From contig CAILVI010000471.1 of the NCBI GenBank assembly GCA_903837595.1, positions 1-43,525 of the forward strand: 43,525 bases of DNA, read 5' to 3'. The notes beneath the pieces were generated by a model. That model saw only the letters and a program-made list of their open reading frames with translations, did not search any database and had not been told where the DNA came from. This document shows positions 31,801-42,176 of the stretch, piece by piece (position 1 is the stretch's first letter; the number at the start of each line of letters is the position of its first letter). A program made the position numbers and the translations under genes. Source of the stretch: an uncultured Thiodictyon sp. (lineage in GTDB: Bacteria > Pseudomonadota > Gammaproteobacteria > Chromatiales > Chromatiaceae).

Positions 31801-32637
31801 ATGGGGTGGTGGGGTAAGGCGGTCGGCGGGACCCTGGGTTTCCTGGTGGGTGGCCCACTGGGGGCTGTGGTCGGCGCGACGATGGGTCACGGGGCGGACC
31901 GCGGGGCGGCGCACTTCGCGGACCTCTTCACGCCGGCGCGGATCGCCGAACGGGCGCGCAACCAGGAGACCTTTCTGGAGACCACCTTCGCGGTCATGGG
32001 CTACCTGGCCAAGTCCGACGGGCGGGTGAGCGAACTGGAGATCGCCTATGCGGAATCGGTCATGACGCGCATGGCGCTCAACCGCTCGGTGCGGCGCAAG
32101 GCCATCGCGTTCTTCAACCAGGGGAAGGCGGACGGCTTCAATCTCGGCGCGGCCCTGGTTGCCTTCCGGCAGGCGAGCGCCGGGCAGACTCAGTTGCACC
32201 ACCTGTTCATGGAGATTCAACTGGCAGCGGCCTACATGGATGGGCCGCCGACGGCGATCAAGCGTATGATTTTGGAGCAGTGCCGCCAGGGGCTCCAGGT
32301 CTCCCCGACCAGTTTCCGACGCCTGGAGCAGTTGATCCAGCTCCAGTACAGTCTCTTGGGCGGTGCCGCCGGTTGGCGCACGGCCGGCGGGCGCACCAAT
32401 GCCCCGGGCCGGCAACCGGGCCAGACCTCGCTGGCTGGGGCCTATACCACGCTCGGCATCACGCCCCAGGCGAGCGACGATGAGGTCAAGCGCGCCTACC
32501 GCAAGCTGATGAACCGTCACCACCCGGACAAGCTGATGTCCCGCGGCGTGTCCGAGGAGGTGGTTAAGCTGGCCTCCCAGAAGACCCATGAGATCCGCCG
32601 TGCCTACGAGACCGTGACCCAGGCGCGCGGGACGTGA
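31801..32637 (+). CDS. djlA: DnaJ-like co-chaperone DjlA
   Basis: The 278-residue protein starts with a Gly-rich hydrophobic membrane segment ([20 protein letters not shown]), followed by a TerB-like domain (about 55-175) and a C-terminal J domain (about 210-276). The J domain keeps HPD in NRHHPDKL. It stimulates DnaK ATPase at the inner membrane. GAGGG precedes the ATG at 31801; the frame is open to 31729. Confidence 0.92.
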   Translation: MGWWGKAVGGTLGFLVGGPLGAVVGATMGHGADRGAAHFADLFTPARIAERARNQETFLETTFAVMGYLAKSDGRVSELEIAYAESVMTRMALNRSVRRKAIAFFNQGKADGFNLGAALVAFRQASAGQTQLHHLFMEIQLAAAYMDGPPTAIKRMILEQCRQGLQVSPTSFRRLEQLIQLQYSLLGGAAGWRTAGGRTNAPGRQPGQTSLAGAYTTLGITPQASDDEVKRAYRKLMNRHHPDKLMSRGVSEEVVKLASQKTHEIRRAYETVTQARGT

Positions 32638-32746
32638 GGCGCGAGTGAAAATCTCCGGCGCTTCGGTTAGAGTTCTGGGCCTTCTAACAACACACCTGGC
32701 CGATACCGCATCACACGGCCGGGGAAACCCCGGGGGACCGACTGCC

Positions 32747-33439
32747 ATGGCGCTTGACCTGATCGCACCTTCTATCCTTTCCGCGAACTTCGCCCGGCTG
32801 GGGGAGGAGGTCGACAACGTGCTGGCCGCCGGGGCCGACATCGTCCACTTCGACGTGATGGACAACCACTATGTCCCCAACCTGACCATCGGCCCGCTGG
32901 TCTGCGAGGCCCTGCGCAAGCACGGCGTCACCGCCCCGATCGATGTCCACCTGATGGTCAAGCCGGTGGACCGCATCATCCCTGACTTCGCCGCCGCCGG
33001 GGCGACCTACATCACCTTCCACCCGGAGGCGAGCGAGCACGTCGACCGCACCCTGCAGCTCATCCGCAACGAGGGGTGTAAGGCCGGCCTGGTCTTCAAC
33101 CCTGCCACGCCCTTGAGTTATCTGGACTATGTGCTGGACAAGGTCGACATGATCCTGCTGATGTCGGTCAACCCGGGCTTCGGCGGTCAGGGCTTCATCC
33201 CCTCGGCACTGGACAAGCTGCGGCAGGTGCGCGAGATCATCGACGACTCCGGGCGCGATATTCGCCTGGAGATCGACGGCGGCGTGAAGGCCGACAACAT
33301 CGCCGAGATCAAGGCCGCGGGGGCGGACACCTTCGTCTCCGGCTCCGGTATCTTCAGCCAGGCGTGCGACACCGATCCCCACCGCTATGACAGCATCATC
33401 CGTAAGCTGCGTGAGGCCATGGCGGCGGTGAGCCGCTAG
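32747..33439 (+). CDS. rpe: Ribulose-phosphate 3-epimerase
   Basis: Rpe interconverts ribulose 5-phosphate and xylulose 5-phosphate in the pentose phosphate and Calvin cycles. The 230-residue TIM-barrel protein has [25 protein letters not shown] with its metal-binding residues, [12 protein letters not shown] and [10 protein letters not shown]. The ATG at 32747 gives [11 protein letters not shown]; the longer frame from 32645 is not conserved. It is followed by gph and trpE, a standard order. Confidence 0.96.
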   Translation: MALDLIAPSILSANFARLGEEVDNVLAAGADIVHFDVMDNHYVPNLTIGPLVCEALRKHGVTAPIDVHLMVKPVDRIIPDFAAAGATYITFHPEASEHVDRTLQLIRNEGCKAGLVFNPATPLSYLDYVLDKVDMILLMSVNPGFGGQGFIPSALDKLRQVREIIDDSGRDIRLEIDGGVKADNIAEIKAAGADTFVSGSGIFSQACDTDPHRYDSIIRKLREAMAAVSR

Positions 33440-33466
33440 TCGCGACCAGGACCCAGGAGCCGCCGC

Positions 33467-34156
33467 ATGCTGACGCCTAAGATGATCCTGATCGACCTGG
33501 ACGGGACCCTGATCGACAGCGTCCCGGACCTGGCCTACAGCCTGAACGCCATGCTGGCGCGACTCGGACGCGCGCCGCAGGGCGAGGCGGCGGTGCGCAA
33601 CTGGGTCGGCAATGGGGTGGAGCGGCTGGTGCAGCGCACCCTGGTCGGGGCGCTCGACGGCGAGCCCCCGGCAGCCGATTTGGCGCTGGCCTTGCCCATC
33701 TTTATGGAGGTCTATGCGCAGAACACCTCCGGGCGTTCAGCGGTCTATCCCGGGGTGCGCGAGGGGCTTGACTATCTGCGCGAGGCCGGCTATCCGCTCG
33801 GTTGTGTCACCAACAAGGCGGCCCAGTTCACCTTGCCGCTGCTGCGCGACCTGGAACTCTTCGACTATTTCGGCATCGTCGTGAGTGGGGATACCCTGGC
33901 CGAGAAGAAGCCGCACCCGGCGCCGCTGTTGCACGCGGCGGCACACTTCGGGGTCGCGCCCGGGGATGCGCTGATGATCGGTGATTCGGTGAGCGACGTG
34001 ACGGCGGCGCGGGCGGCGGGCTTCCACATCATCTGCACCAGTTACGGCTACAACCACGGTCAGGACATCCGGAAGGCCGGTCCGGACGCGGTGATCGACA
34101 GTTTCATGGACCTGCGCGCCCTGGTCGCCTCCTCGATCGAGCGCCGCGAAGCATGA
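33467..34156 (+). CDS. gph: Phosphoglycolate phosphatase
   Basis: A HAD-superfamily phosphatase of 229 residues, with the nucleophile motif DLDGTLIDS near the N-terminus, the CVTNKAA motif II region and GDSVSDVTAARAAG as the acidic motif IV. It removes phosphate from 2-phosphoglycolate, formed by RuBisCO oxygenation or DNA repair. It follows rpe by 27 bp. Confidence 0.94.
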   Translation: MLTPKMILIDLDGTLIDSVPDLAYSLNAMLARLGRAPQGEAAVRNWVGNGVERLVQRTLVGALDGEPPAADLALALPIFMEVYAQNTSGRSAVYPGVREGLDYLREAGYPLGCVTNKAAQFTLPLLRDLELFDYFGIVVSGDTLAEKKPHPAPLLHAAAHFGVAPGDALMIGDSVSDVTAARAAGFHIICTSYGYNHGQDIRKAGPDAVIDSFMDLRALVASSIERREA

Positions 34157-34200
34157 CGCGTGATGCCAAACTGGCTATTGAACAACAGTCAGGAAATTGG

Positions 34201-34299
34201 ACAGGATTAACAGGATTAGGCAAGATTAACAGGATTCTTGGTTGCGAAACGCAACAGCGATACATCCTGTGAATCCTGAGAAATCCTGTTAATCCTGTC
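34201..34299. repeat. Inverted repeat built on ACAGGATTAACAGGATT
   Basis: The left arm (34201-34236) contains two ACAGGATT-type units and GATTAACAGGATT; the right arm (34264-34299) has ATCCTGTGAATCCTGAG and AAATCCTGTTAATCCTGT. The arms pair over most of their length around a 27-base loop. This ATCCTGTTAATCCTGT element is a widely dispersed intergenic hairpin in proteobacteria. Confidence 0.85.
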
Positions 34300-34449
34300 T
34301 ATTTCTTAAATGATTTTTTGGGATAACGGAATGGAGCGGTGGTTTGTGGTTTTCGGTTTTGAATTGAGGGCGACGATGGTCGGACGGCGATGGCGACGCT
34401 TGTATTGAATCAACCGTCGTCCGTTTGAATCCTCTTGCCGGAGCCTCCA

Positions 34450-35940
34450 ATGACCCCTGAAGTTTTTGCTGACCTGACCGCCGCGGGCCACAACCGTATC
34501 CCACTCGTCTGCGAGGTCCTCGCGGACCTGGACACCCCGTTAAGTGTCTACCTCAAGCTGGCCGAAGGGCGCTATTCCTATCTGTTCGAATCGGTCCAGG
34601 GCGGCGAGAAATGGGGCCGTTATTCCATCATCGGGCTGCCCTGCCGCACCGTACTGAAGGTCACCGGCCATCAGGTCCAGGTGGAGCGCGACGGTGCGGT
34701 GATCGAGACCGCCGAGACGACCGATCCGCTCGCCTGGATCGGTGAGTTCCAGGCGCGCTTCCGGGTTGCCACTCACCCCGGCCTGCCGCGCTTCACCGGC
34801 GGGCTGGTGGGCTATTTCGGCTATGACACCATCCGCTATATCGAGCCGCGCCTCGCCCACTGCCCCAACCCGGATCAGCAGAATACCCCGGACATCCTGC
34901 TCCTGGTCTCGGACGAGGTCGTCGTCTTCGACAATCTCAGTGGCCGCATGTACATCATCCTGCACCTGGACCCCCACGCCGGGGATACCCTGGAGTCCGG
35001 TCGGGCGCGCATGCAGGACCTGATCGGGCGTATGCAGCGCGGCGCCCCACGACGGCCCCCGCAGGGCGAGCGCCGGGTCCATGAGGACGACTTTGTCTCC
35101 GGCTTCACCCAGCAGGGATTCGAGTCGGCGGTCGAGCGGATCAAGGACTATATCCTGGCCGGCGACTGTATGCAGGTGGTGCTCTCCCAGCGACTCTCCA
35201 TCCCCTTCCAGGCCCGGCCGCTCGACCTGTATCGGGCGCTGCGCGGACTCAACCCCTCGCCCTACATGTACTTTTTGGACCTGGGTGACTTCCAGATCGT
35301 CGGCTCTTCGCCCGAGATCCTGGTCCGTCTGGAAGATGGGCTGGTGACGGTCCGCCCCATTGCCGGTACGCGGCGCCGCGGCGCCACCGAGGCCGAGGAT
35401 CAGGCGCTGGAGGTCGAGCTGTTGGCCGACCCCAAGGAATTGGCTGAGCACCTGATGTTGATCGATCTCGGGCGCAACGACGCGGGGCGCATTGCCCGGA
35501 CCGGCAGCGTGAGGCTCACCGACCGCATGATCGTGGAGCGCTATTCACACGTCATGCACATCGTCTCCAACGTGGTCGGTGAGCTGCAGGAAGGGCTCAG
35601 CGCCATCGATGTGCTGCGCGCCACCTTCCCCGCCGGCACCGTCTCCGGTGCACCCAAGATCCGCGCCATGGAGATCATCGACGAACTGGAGCCGGTGAAG
35701 CGGGGGGTCTATTCCGGGGCCGTGGGCTATCTCTCCTGGAACGGCAATATGGACACGGCGATTGCCATCCGTACCGCCGTCATCAAGGATGGCACCCTGC
35801 ATATCCAGGCCGGCGCCGGGATCGTGGCCGATTCGGTCCCGCGTCTGGAGTGGGAGGAGACCATGAACAAGGGGCGCGCCATCTTCCGCGCCGTGGCCCT
35901 GGCCGAGGCCGGCATTGACCGCGGTGGGGTCGATTGCTGA
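34450..35940 (+). CDS. trpE: Anthranilate synthase component I
   Basis: TrpE converts chorismate to anthranilate with glutamine-derived ammonia from TrpG. The 496-residue protein has the N-terminal tryptophan-regulatory LFESVQGG motif, RYSIIG, and the C-terminal chorismate-binding signatures [22 protein letters not shown] and [18 protein letters not shown]. The ATG at 34450 follows GGAG. The trpG gene is not next to it in the window; a convergent transglutaminase-like gene ends seven bases after its stop. Confidence 0.97.
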   Translation: MTPEVFADLTAAGHNRIPLVCEVLADLDTPLSVYLKLAEGRYSYLFESVQGGEKWGRYSIIGLPCRTVLKVTGHQVQVERDGAVIETAETTDPLAWIGEFQARFRVATHPGLPRFTGGLVGYFGYDTIRYIEPRLAHCPNPDQQNTPDILLLVSDEVVVFDNLSGRMYIILHLDPHAGDTLESGRARMQDLIGRMQRGAPRRPPQGERRVHEDDFVSGFTQQGFESAVERIKDYILAGDCMQVVLSQRLSIPFQARPLDLYRALRGLNPSPYMYFLDLGDFQIVGSSPEILVRLEDGLVTVRPIAGTRRRGATEAEDQALEVELLADPKELAEHLMLIDLGRNDAGRIARTGSVRLTDRMIVERYSHVMHIVSNVVGELQEGLSAIDVLRATFPAGTVSGAPKIRAMEIIDELEPVKRGVYSGAVGYLSWNGNMDTAIAIRTAVIKDGTLHIQAGAGIVADSVPRLEWEETMNKGRAIFRAVALAEAGIDRGGVDC

Positions 35941-35946
35941 GCGGCG

Positions 35947-36753
35947 TCAGCCTACCTCATCCGTCCAGACCCTGAACCCGGTCAGCGTATTGGGGCCGAA
36001 GGTGCTGCTGAGCGCCACGTCGGCGGCATCCCGGCCGCGGGCGATCAGCACCCGGCCGATGCGCGGTACGTTGTTGCGGGCGTCGAAGGTATACCATTGA
36101 CCGCCCAGGTAGACATCGAACCAGGCCGAGAAATCCATCGGACTGTCGGCCGGCGGGACCCCGATATCGCCCAAATAGCCGGTGCAGTAACGGGCCGGGA
36201 TATTCATACAACGGCAGAAAGTGACGGCAAGGTGTGCGTAATCGCGGCACACCCCGCGCCCTTCATTGAATGCCTCCCAGGCGGTGCGGGTGGCGCGTGC
36301 GTGCTCGTAGCCGAAGGTGATATGGCGATGCACGAAGTCGCAGATCGCCTGCACCCGCCCCCAGCCGGTCGGTCCCTTGCCGAACAGGTCCCAGGCCGTC
36401 TGGGAGAGCCGATCGGTCTCGCAATAGCGGCTGCCCAGCAGAAACACCAGGGCCTCCTCGGGCAGGTCCTGCACCGCGTGCTGTATGGCCGTAGGGACTA
36501 TGACGTCCGGCGCCCCCGAATCATTCACCACCGCATCAGTCGACAGGCGGAACTGACCCTTGGGTGCCACGATCCGGCTGCACCAATTGCCGAAGCCGTC
36601 GCGATAGGCGGTGATGGGGACCGACGGCTGGGTGACTAGGTGGTCGGGGACCATGAGGTCGGACACGCGCGTAAAATGCACATGCAACGTCAGGATCATC
36701 GGCGTCGGCTGGGGACAGTCATAGACCAATTCGTAGCCAACTCGGATCTTCAT
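35947..36753 (-). CDS. Transglutaminase-like family protein
   Basis: The 268-residue product has an N-terminal beta domain and a transglutaminase-like core. The nucleophile is C169 in GRGVCRDYAH and the Asp of the triad is D224 in YTFDARN. At the position of the usual His (motif HxW) the sequence is FSAW (S209). This may be normal for the subfamily or indicate loss of activity. The ATG at 36753 (MKIRVGYELVYDC) is chosen; the frame is open to 37188 only in sequence antisense to pdxA coding. It starts 22 bp after pdxA and is probably co-transcribed. Confidence 0.85.
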   Translation of the reverse strand: MKIRVGYELVYDCPQPTPMILTLHVHFTRVSDLMVPDHLVTQPSVPITAYRDGFGNWCSRIVAPKGQFRLSTDAVVNDSGAPDVIVPTAIQHAVQDLPEEALVFLLGSRYCETDRLSQTAWDLFGKGPTGWGRVQAICDFVHRHITFGYEHARATRTAWEAFNEGRGVCRDYAHLAVTFCRCMNIPARYCTGYLGDIGVPPADSPMDFSAWFDVYLGGQWYTFDARNNVPRIGRVLIARGRDAADVALSSTFGPNTLTGFRVWTDEVG

Positions 36754-36775
36754 ACTAAGCCTCGTGTTGGTGGGT

Positions 36776-37792
36776 TCACCGCAGTTGCATTGCCATGTCG
36801 ATGGCGGCCCGCAAACTCCCCAGGTCGGCCCGATCGGTGCCGGCCAGGTCGAGCGCGGTACCATGATCCACGGAGGTGCGGATGATCGGCAGCCCGAGCG
36901 TGATGTTGACGGCCTGGCCAAACCCCAGGTGCTTGAGTACCGGCAGACCTTGATCGTGATACATGGCGAGCACCGCATCCGCACCGGCCAGACGCTCGGG
37001 CACAAAGACCGTATCGGCCGGCAGCGGGCCCCGCAGGTCCCAGCCGCGCCCGCGTAGCCGCTCCAGTACCGGCTCGATGATCTCGATCTCCTCGCGCCCC
37101 AGGTGCCCGCCTTCCCCGGCATGGGGGTTGAGTCCGCAGACCAGGATGCGCGGGTCCGCGATACCGAACCGTCGCACCAGGTCCCCATGCAGGATCGTGA
37201 GTACTTCAGCGAGCAGGGGCGCCGTGATCGCCGCCGCGACCTCCTTCAAGGGCAGGTGGGTGGTGACCAGGGCCACCCGCAAGCCCGGTGTGGCGAGCAG
37301 CATCACCGGGTGCGCCGCGCAGCGCGCGGCCAGGAACTCGGTGTGGCCGGTGAAGGGCAGGCCCGCGTCGTTGATGATACCCTTATGCACCGGCCCCGTG
37401 ACCAGGGCCGCGAAGGCGCCCGCGCGCGCGCCGTCGCAGGCGACCCGGAGCGTTTCCAGCACATAGGCCGCATTGGTGCAGTCGAGTCGGCCCGGGTAGA
37501 CTGGGGCGCCCAAGGCTACCGGGACCACCATCACCGACCCCGGCGGGTTGGGGGCCCGCGCCCCCTCGGATTCATACTTAAGGCATTGCAGGGGCAGTCC
37601 GAGGGCGCGTGCGCGCGCGGTGAGCAATCCCGGGTCCGCCACCGCCACCAACTGGGCGTTGAGCGGCTCCTGGACCAGCCGTACCAGGAGGTCGGGGCCG
37701 ATCCCGGCCGGCTCCCCGGGGGTGACCGCGAGCCGCGGCGTGGCCTGGCCGGGTCTGGCCGTGGGCCACTCAGCGCTTGGGGGCAGGGTCAT
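36776..37792 (-). CDS. pdxA: 4-hydroxythreonine-4-phosphate dehydrogenase
   Basis: PdxA oxidises 4-phosphohydroxythreonine in pyridoxal phosphate synthesis. The 338-residue protein has the N-terminal [17 protein letters not shown] and [11 protein letters not shown] with metal-binding His residues, and DTVF...[10 protein letters not shown]. The ATG at 37792 overlaps the surA stop, so the two are coupled. Confidence 0.96.
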   Translation of the reverse strand: MTLPPSAEWPTARPGQATPRLAVTPGEPAGIGPDLLVRLVQEPLNAQLVAVADPGLLTARARALGLPLQCLKYESEGARAPNPPGSVMVVPVALGAPVYPGRLDCTNAAYVLETLRVACDGARAGAFAALVTGPVHKGIINDAGLPFTGHTEFLAARCAAHPVMLLATPGLRVALVTTHLPLKEVAAAITAPLLAEVLTILHGDLVRRFGIADPRILVCGLNPHAGEGGHLGREEIEIIEPVLERLRGRGWDLRGPLPADTVFVPERLAGADAVLAMYHDQGLPVLKHLGFGQAVNITLGLPIIRTSVDHGTALDLAGTDRADLGSLRAAIDMAMQLR

Positions 37793-39131
37793 CGGAGCGC
37801 AGCTGGACATAGGCCTCGTCACGCAGCCGTTTCAGCCAGGCCTGCATGGCCTCCTCGGCCTTGCGCCGCTGGATGGCTTCGCGTGCCCGCAGGCGCAGTA
37901 GCTCGTCCGCGGTGTCCTGGGTCCGGCGCTCCTGGACTTGCAGTAGGTGCCAGCCGAATGACGAGTGGAACGGCTCGCTCAACTCGTTCGGGTTGATCTT
38001 AAGCATGACGGACTCGAACTCAGGTACCGTATCACCCGGGCTGACCCAGCCCAGATCGCCGCCCTTCAGCGCCGAGCCGGTGTCGTCGGAGTGGGCGCGC
38101 GCGAGGGTGGCGAAGTCATCGCCGCCGGTGATGCGCATCCGCAATTGATTGAGCCGGGTCTTGGCGTCGCTATCGGAGACCAGCTCGTTGGTGCGGACGA
38201 GGATGTGACGCGTCTTGTACTGGGTGACGTTGCTCGGCAGGCCGCCCTGGATGTCTGTCAGGCGGATGATGTTGAAGCCGCTGGGGGTGCGGATCGGGTC
38301 CGTGATCTCGCCCTTGGCCATGGTCTGGGCCTTGTCCGCGACCAGGCTCGGGACCGCGGCCATCTCGAACCATCCCAGATCCCCGCCCTGCAAGGCGGTG
38401 CGCCCCTCTGAGTTGGCCGCCGCGACCGCCGCAAAGTCCGCCCCGCCGCGCAGTCGCCCGACCAGTTGCTTGGCCTTGGCCTCGGCCTGGGTGACCTGGG
38501 CGGGGGTCGGCTGATCCGGCAGGGCGATCAGGATGTGCTGCAGGCGCACCTGTTCACGCGGTATCAGTTTGCCCTTCTCGCGCTGCAGAAAGCGCTCTAC
38601 CTCCTGATCCGAGACCTGGATGCCGGGCATGACCTCTTGGCTCTGCAATCGGCCCAAGAGGATCTGCATGCGCGTATCCTCGCGAAAATCCTGGAAGCGG
38701 ACGTGCCCGCTCTCCAGCGACGTCTTCAGTTCCTCGACTGACAGGCCATTGCGCCCCGCGATGGTCTGGATGGCGGCGGTCAGGGTGGCCTCGTCGACGG
38801 TGATGCCGAGTTGCTTGGCGCGCTGTTGCTGGAGCCGCTTCATGATGAGCCGATCCAGCACCTGCTTGCGCAACTGCTCCGACGGCGGCACCGGGCTACC
38901 TCGCTGTTTGAGTTGGGGCACCGTCAGGTTGATCTCGTTGAGCAAATCGCTCTGGACGATGACATCTTCGTTGACCACCGCGACGATTGAGTCCAGGGCC
39001 TCGGCCGCCGCGGCGCAGTCCAGCCAGCAGACGCCTAACCACAACCACAGCAATAAGGCAACGCCCAGCGGCAGAATCCCGGCGGCGCCGGCCCCGGGTC
39101 CGCGGCGGTCGCGGCGTTCAGTTTGAGTCAT
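37770..39131 (-). CDS. surA: Periplasmic chaperone/peptidyl-prolyl isomerase SurA
   Basis: SurA escorts unfolded outer-membrane proteins, including LptD, across the periplasm. The 453-residue protein has a signal peptide (hydrophobic [18 protein letters not shown]), an N-terminal chaperone domain starting [18 protein letters not shown], and two parvulin domains (about 190-290 and 300-400) each with QHILI/RHILV and GGDLGW motifs. The start at ATG 39131 lies within the lptD end; ATGs at 39137, 39143 and 39182 are also in frame. Confidence 0.95.
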   Translation of the reverse strand: MTQTERRDRRGPGAGAAGILPLGVALLLWLWLGVCWLDCAAAAEALDSIVAVVNEDVIVQSDLLNEINLTVPQLKQRGSPVPPSEQLRKQVLDRLIMKRLQQQRAKQLGITVDEATLTAAIQTIAGRNGLSVEELKTSLESGHVRFQDFREDTRMQILLGRLQSQEVMPGIQVSDQEVERFLQREKGKLIPREQVRLQHILIALPDQPTPAQVTQAEAKAKQLVGRLRGGADFAAVAAANSEGRTALQGGDLGWFEMAAVPSLVADKAQTMAKGEITDPIRTPSGFNIIRLTDIQGGLPSNVTQYKTRHILVRTNELVSDSDAKTRLNQLRMRITGGDDFATLARAHSDDTGSALKGGDLGWVSPGDTVPEFESVMLKINPNELSEPFHSSFGWHLLQVQERRTQDTADELLRLRAREAIQRRKAEEAMQAWLKRLRDEAYVQLRSDDPAPKR

Positions 39132-42030
39132 CACCATAGCCATAAATTCGTTGTTCCAAGAGGTTGTCGATCTTGTCGCCAATGGAGCCTAAGCCTGCAA
39201 GTTCCAGTTCCAACATGATGCTGGTGGTGCCGGAGCTGGTGGCACTGGTCTTGAGTTGACGCCCGAGGATGCGCAGCCGCCAGCAACAGCGACCGCCGTA
39301 TTCGATGCCGCCAAAGGCCTCGACGGTATTGTTCTGCAGGAGCGAATACAGCCAGCGCCCGACTACGCTGATATTCGAGCCAATCGGCATGCGAAAGGAG
39401 ACGTCGGTATTCTTGTAGGTCTCGGGTGTGGTCGCACCCAAGCTGTAGCGATAGGCCAGGTTGAACAGGCGATCACCGCTCGGGGCATAGCTTAACTGGA
39501 ACACTTGCTGTTCCCACTCATTGCGGGTTGTGCGGTTGGGCCCCCATTGAAAGCTGGCGCGGGCGGTCAGACCCGCGATCGGATTCGTCGCCAATTCGCC
39601 GGCCAAGGCCGAGCGCGGGGTCGTGTCCGGCGCCGTCCCCGTGGCCTGGACCCGGCGTGAGTCGAAATAGAAGATTTCACCCAGGCTGGCGCGCAGCCAC
39701 TCGCGACCGTCGCGCCCGCCCAAGGTGCGGGAGGTCAGACCGACGGTGAGCCGGTTTTCATCGCTGATGCGGTCATAACCGGTGAAGCGATTGGGTCGAA
39801 ACAGGCTGGAGTAGCTGAACGTCAGTGGGCTGGTGTCGAACAGCGGGGTGGTGGACTGGTTTGCGTAGGGTGTGTACACATAGTAGAGCCGGGGTTCCAG
39901 GGTCTGCAGGACCGCCTTACCGAACCAGTTGGTGTTGCGATCGAAGACCAGGCCGCCATCCACGTCCAGGTTCGGGATCAGGAAGGATTGTTGTTTCGAC
40001 ACGTTCGGCCCCGTGTTCGCCAACTCGTAGGCGGTGGCGTAGAGACGCACCCGCGGGATCAAATGACCGAAGCTGCGGCGCAGGGGCAGGCGTGCCGAGG
40101 GCAGGAGGACGCCCCGGCTCCCATAGGTCTTGGCCGTGTTCTCGAAATAATCGTACTGGCCGTCAAAGGTATATTCCACGGGCCCCCACTTGCGCGGCGG
40201 CACGACCAGCTGGAGGTGAGGGCGTTGGGCATAGGGTCTGCCGGCGCCCGTGATTCTCGGGTCGACGGTCTGGAACTGCTGTACCCAGGCGAGTGCGTAA
40301 TACCCGGTGCCATAGTAAGCGAGACTGGCCGTCTGCGTCAGGTTGACCAGGCTGGTGATGTCGAGATTGTTGCCGAAATCAGTGATGAACGTGCTGTCGG
40401 ATACCGCGTTGTAGTTGATGCCGGTAGCCCAGCGCCCCATAGCGCCGCTCTGCGTCAGATGGATGTCCCAGCGGGTCCCAAGCTGCGGGGCCTTGTCATC
40501 ATGTGGCAGCACCGCACCGTCCAACTCGAACTTCTGGTTCTTGGTGAGGCCGCGGACCTGGGCACCGAGCATCGGCCCCCGCATGCTCATGATGCGTGGG
40601 AAGAAGGTTGCATCCAGGTTGGGGGCAATATTCCAGTAGTAGGGGACGGTGATGTCCACACCGTTGTTAGTGGAGTAGCCGACGCTCGGCATGAGTACGC
40701 CGCTGCGCCGCCGGCTATCGATGGGAAATTGCAGGTAAGGGGTATAGAACACCGGTACCGGCCCGAACCGCAGCCGGGCGTGACGGGCGGTGCCCAGACC
40801 CTCCTGCTGGTCGAGTTCCAGCTCGCTGGCGCGTAGCGACCAGTCGGAGCGTCCCGGTGGGCAGCTGGTGTAGATGACGTCCTTGTAGTGGGAGATATTC
40901 CCGGCCAGGAGTTGCGCCGTGGTGGCGGTGCCGCGCAGATTCGTCGCGCCCGAGAGGCGGTAATGGACGTCGTCCAGTTTGCCCTGCTTCGTCACCAGGT
41001 TGATGTCGGCCGTCTTGGCCAGCAGCCGTGTCCCCGGATACTCGAAATAGACGTTGCCCACGGCCTTGGTGGCGCCGCTCTTTTGATCGTAGCTGGAACG
41101 GTCTGCCTCCAGGTGCTGGTTGCCCTGGGTCATCTTGACGCCGCCGCTCAACCGAACGATCTGGGTCACTTGGTCGTAGTCGGCACAGTTGGCATCGGCC
41201 GCGACCGGGAGCGTGGAGTCAAGCGTTGGTGGGGCGAGCTGATTGAGGCCGGCGGTCGGCTGGGCGCGTCTGCCAGGTCGGGTTTGCGCTCCGCAGTGAT
41301 TCCACGGCAGCCCGACATAGAGGCGCGACTCGTCGACGTTCTGCAAGGGCGCCGCCGTGCGCGGGCCCGGCGCTGCCGCCGGGCGAGTCTCACCCGGCGG
41401 CGGGACGCCGCAGGACCCGCTGCCAGTTCCGTCGGGCCGCGTCGGCGCCGCCACCGCTGGGCGGTCGGGCACGGGCCGGCCCTGTGCTTGCGCACCGGCG
41501 GGCAACGCCGACGACAGGGGAAGATCCACCGGGGTCGACACTGTGGGCTCGCGCGGTGGGATGGGGTCGGGCACGGCCGGGGCGCCAACCGTGGCGCCCT
41601 GCGGCGTGGGCTCGGGTATGACGGGGAGCGCCAGCGGGGTGTCGCCCGTTGTCACCACGGGCAAGGTGTTTGGTTCGGTCTTGCGCTCCTTGGGCGGGGT
41701 CCCCGCCGGGGCGGGGGCTTCGCCTACGCCGCTGGCGGCGGGGGGCGCCGCCGGGGCGGCGGGAACCTCAGGGGCCGCCGGGGTTGCCGGGGGCACCGGG
41801 ACGGTCGGTGGTGCCGGCACGGCGGCCGTCTCGGGGACCGTGGGAGCGGCAGGAGTCACAGCGGACGTCGGCACGGGTGCCGGCCCGGGGCGAGCCGGTG
41901 CGGCGGCGTCGGCGGCGGCCCGCTCGGCGAGGGTCGCGGTCGGCGCGGCGAGTGACAAGATGAGGGCGACGGCGAATGGACGCACGATGGTTAAGTTGGT
42001 GATGTAGAGCGGTGCCGGTGGGTAGGCCAT
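39118..42030 (-). CDS. lptD: LPS-assembly protein LptD
   Basis: LptD is the outer-membrane barrel that inserts lipopolysaccharide. The 970-residue product has a signal peptide, an OstA-like domain (about 285-420, with CADYDQVTQIV and YSLSGA-type strands) and a C-terminal barrel (about 430-960) ending in the aromatic-rich strands. The paired Cys (RCCWRL) near the end and upstream Cys residues (SCPPG, NCADYD) match the disulfide positions of LptD. The region from about 40 to 270 is a Pro/Ala-rich segment absent from typical LptD (about 780 residues). It is followed by surA and pdxA, the standard order. Confidence 0.95.
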   Translation of the reverse strand: MAYPPAPLYITNLTIVRPFAVALILSLAAPTATLAERAAADAAAPARPGPAPVPTSAVTPAAPTVPETAAVPAPPTVPVPPATPAAPEVPAAPAAPPAASGVGEAPAPAGTPPKERKTEPNTLPVVTTGDTPLALPVIPEPTPQGATVGAPAVPDPIPPREPTVSTPVDLPLSSALPAGAQAQGRPVPDRPAVAAPTRPDGTGSGSCGVPPPGETRPAAAPGPRTAAPLQNVDESRLYVGLPWNHCGAQTRPGRRAQPTAGLNQLAPPTLDSTLPVAADANCADYDQVTQIVRLSGGVKMTQGNQHLEADRSSYDQKSGATKAVGNVYFEYPGTRLLAKTADINLVTKQGKLDDVHYRLSGATNLRGTATTAQLLAGNISHYKDVIYTSCPPGRSDWSLRASELELDQQEGLGTARHARLRFGPVPVFYTPYLQFPIDSRRRSGVLMPSVGYSTNNGVDITVPYYWNIAPNLDATFFPRIMSMRGPMLGAQVRGLTKNQKFELDGAVLPHDDKAPQLGTRWDIHLTQSGAMGRWATGINYNAVSDSTFITDFGNNLDITSLVNLTQTASLAYYGTGYYALAWVQQFQTVDPRITGAGRPYAQRPHLQLVVPPRKWGPVEYTFDGQYDYFENTAKTYGSRGVLLPSARLPLRRSFGHLIPRVRLYATAYELANTGPNVSKQQSFLIPNLDVDGGLVFDRNTNWFGKAVLQTLEPRLYYVYTPYANQSTTPLFDTSPLTFSYSSLFRPNRFTGYDRISDENRLTVGLTSRTLGGRDGREWLRASLGEIFYFDSRRVQATGTAPDTTPRSALAGELATNPIAGLTARASFQWGPNRTTRNEWEQQVFQLSYAPSGDRLFNLAYRYSLGATTPETYKNTDVSFRMPIGSNISVVGRWLYSLLQNNTVEAFGGIEYGGRCCWRLRILGRQLKTSATSSGTTSIMLELELAGLGSIGDKIDNLLEQRIYGYGDDSN

Positions 42031-42176
42031 GGTACCTGGTTCCGGGGGGTAATCGGCACTGGCCGGCGCCTTAAAGGTTGGGATTTTGGCGTAACCATGT
42101 CACATTCCGCGGGGTCCGGCAATGCGGGTCATTGTCGCCCGGGCCGCCCGACGGCTACCACTACCAGGGGATTTGC

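Noticed and set aside
40888-41955. 355-codon plus-strand Gly/Arg-rich frame
   Set aside because: Antisense to lptD; the Gly/Arg richness simply mirrors the Pro/Ala-rich LptD segment.
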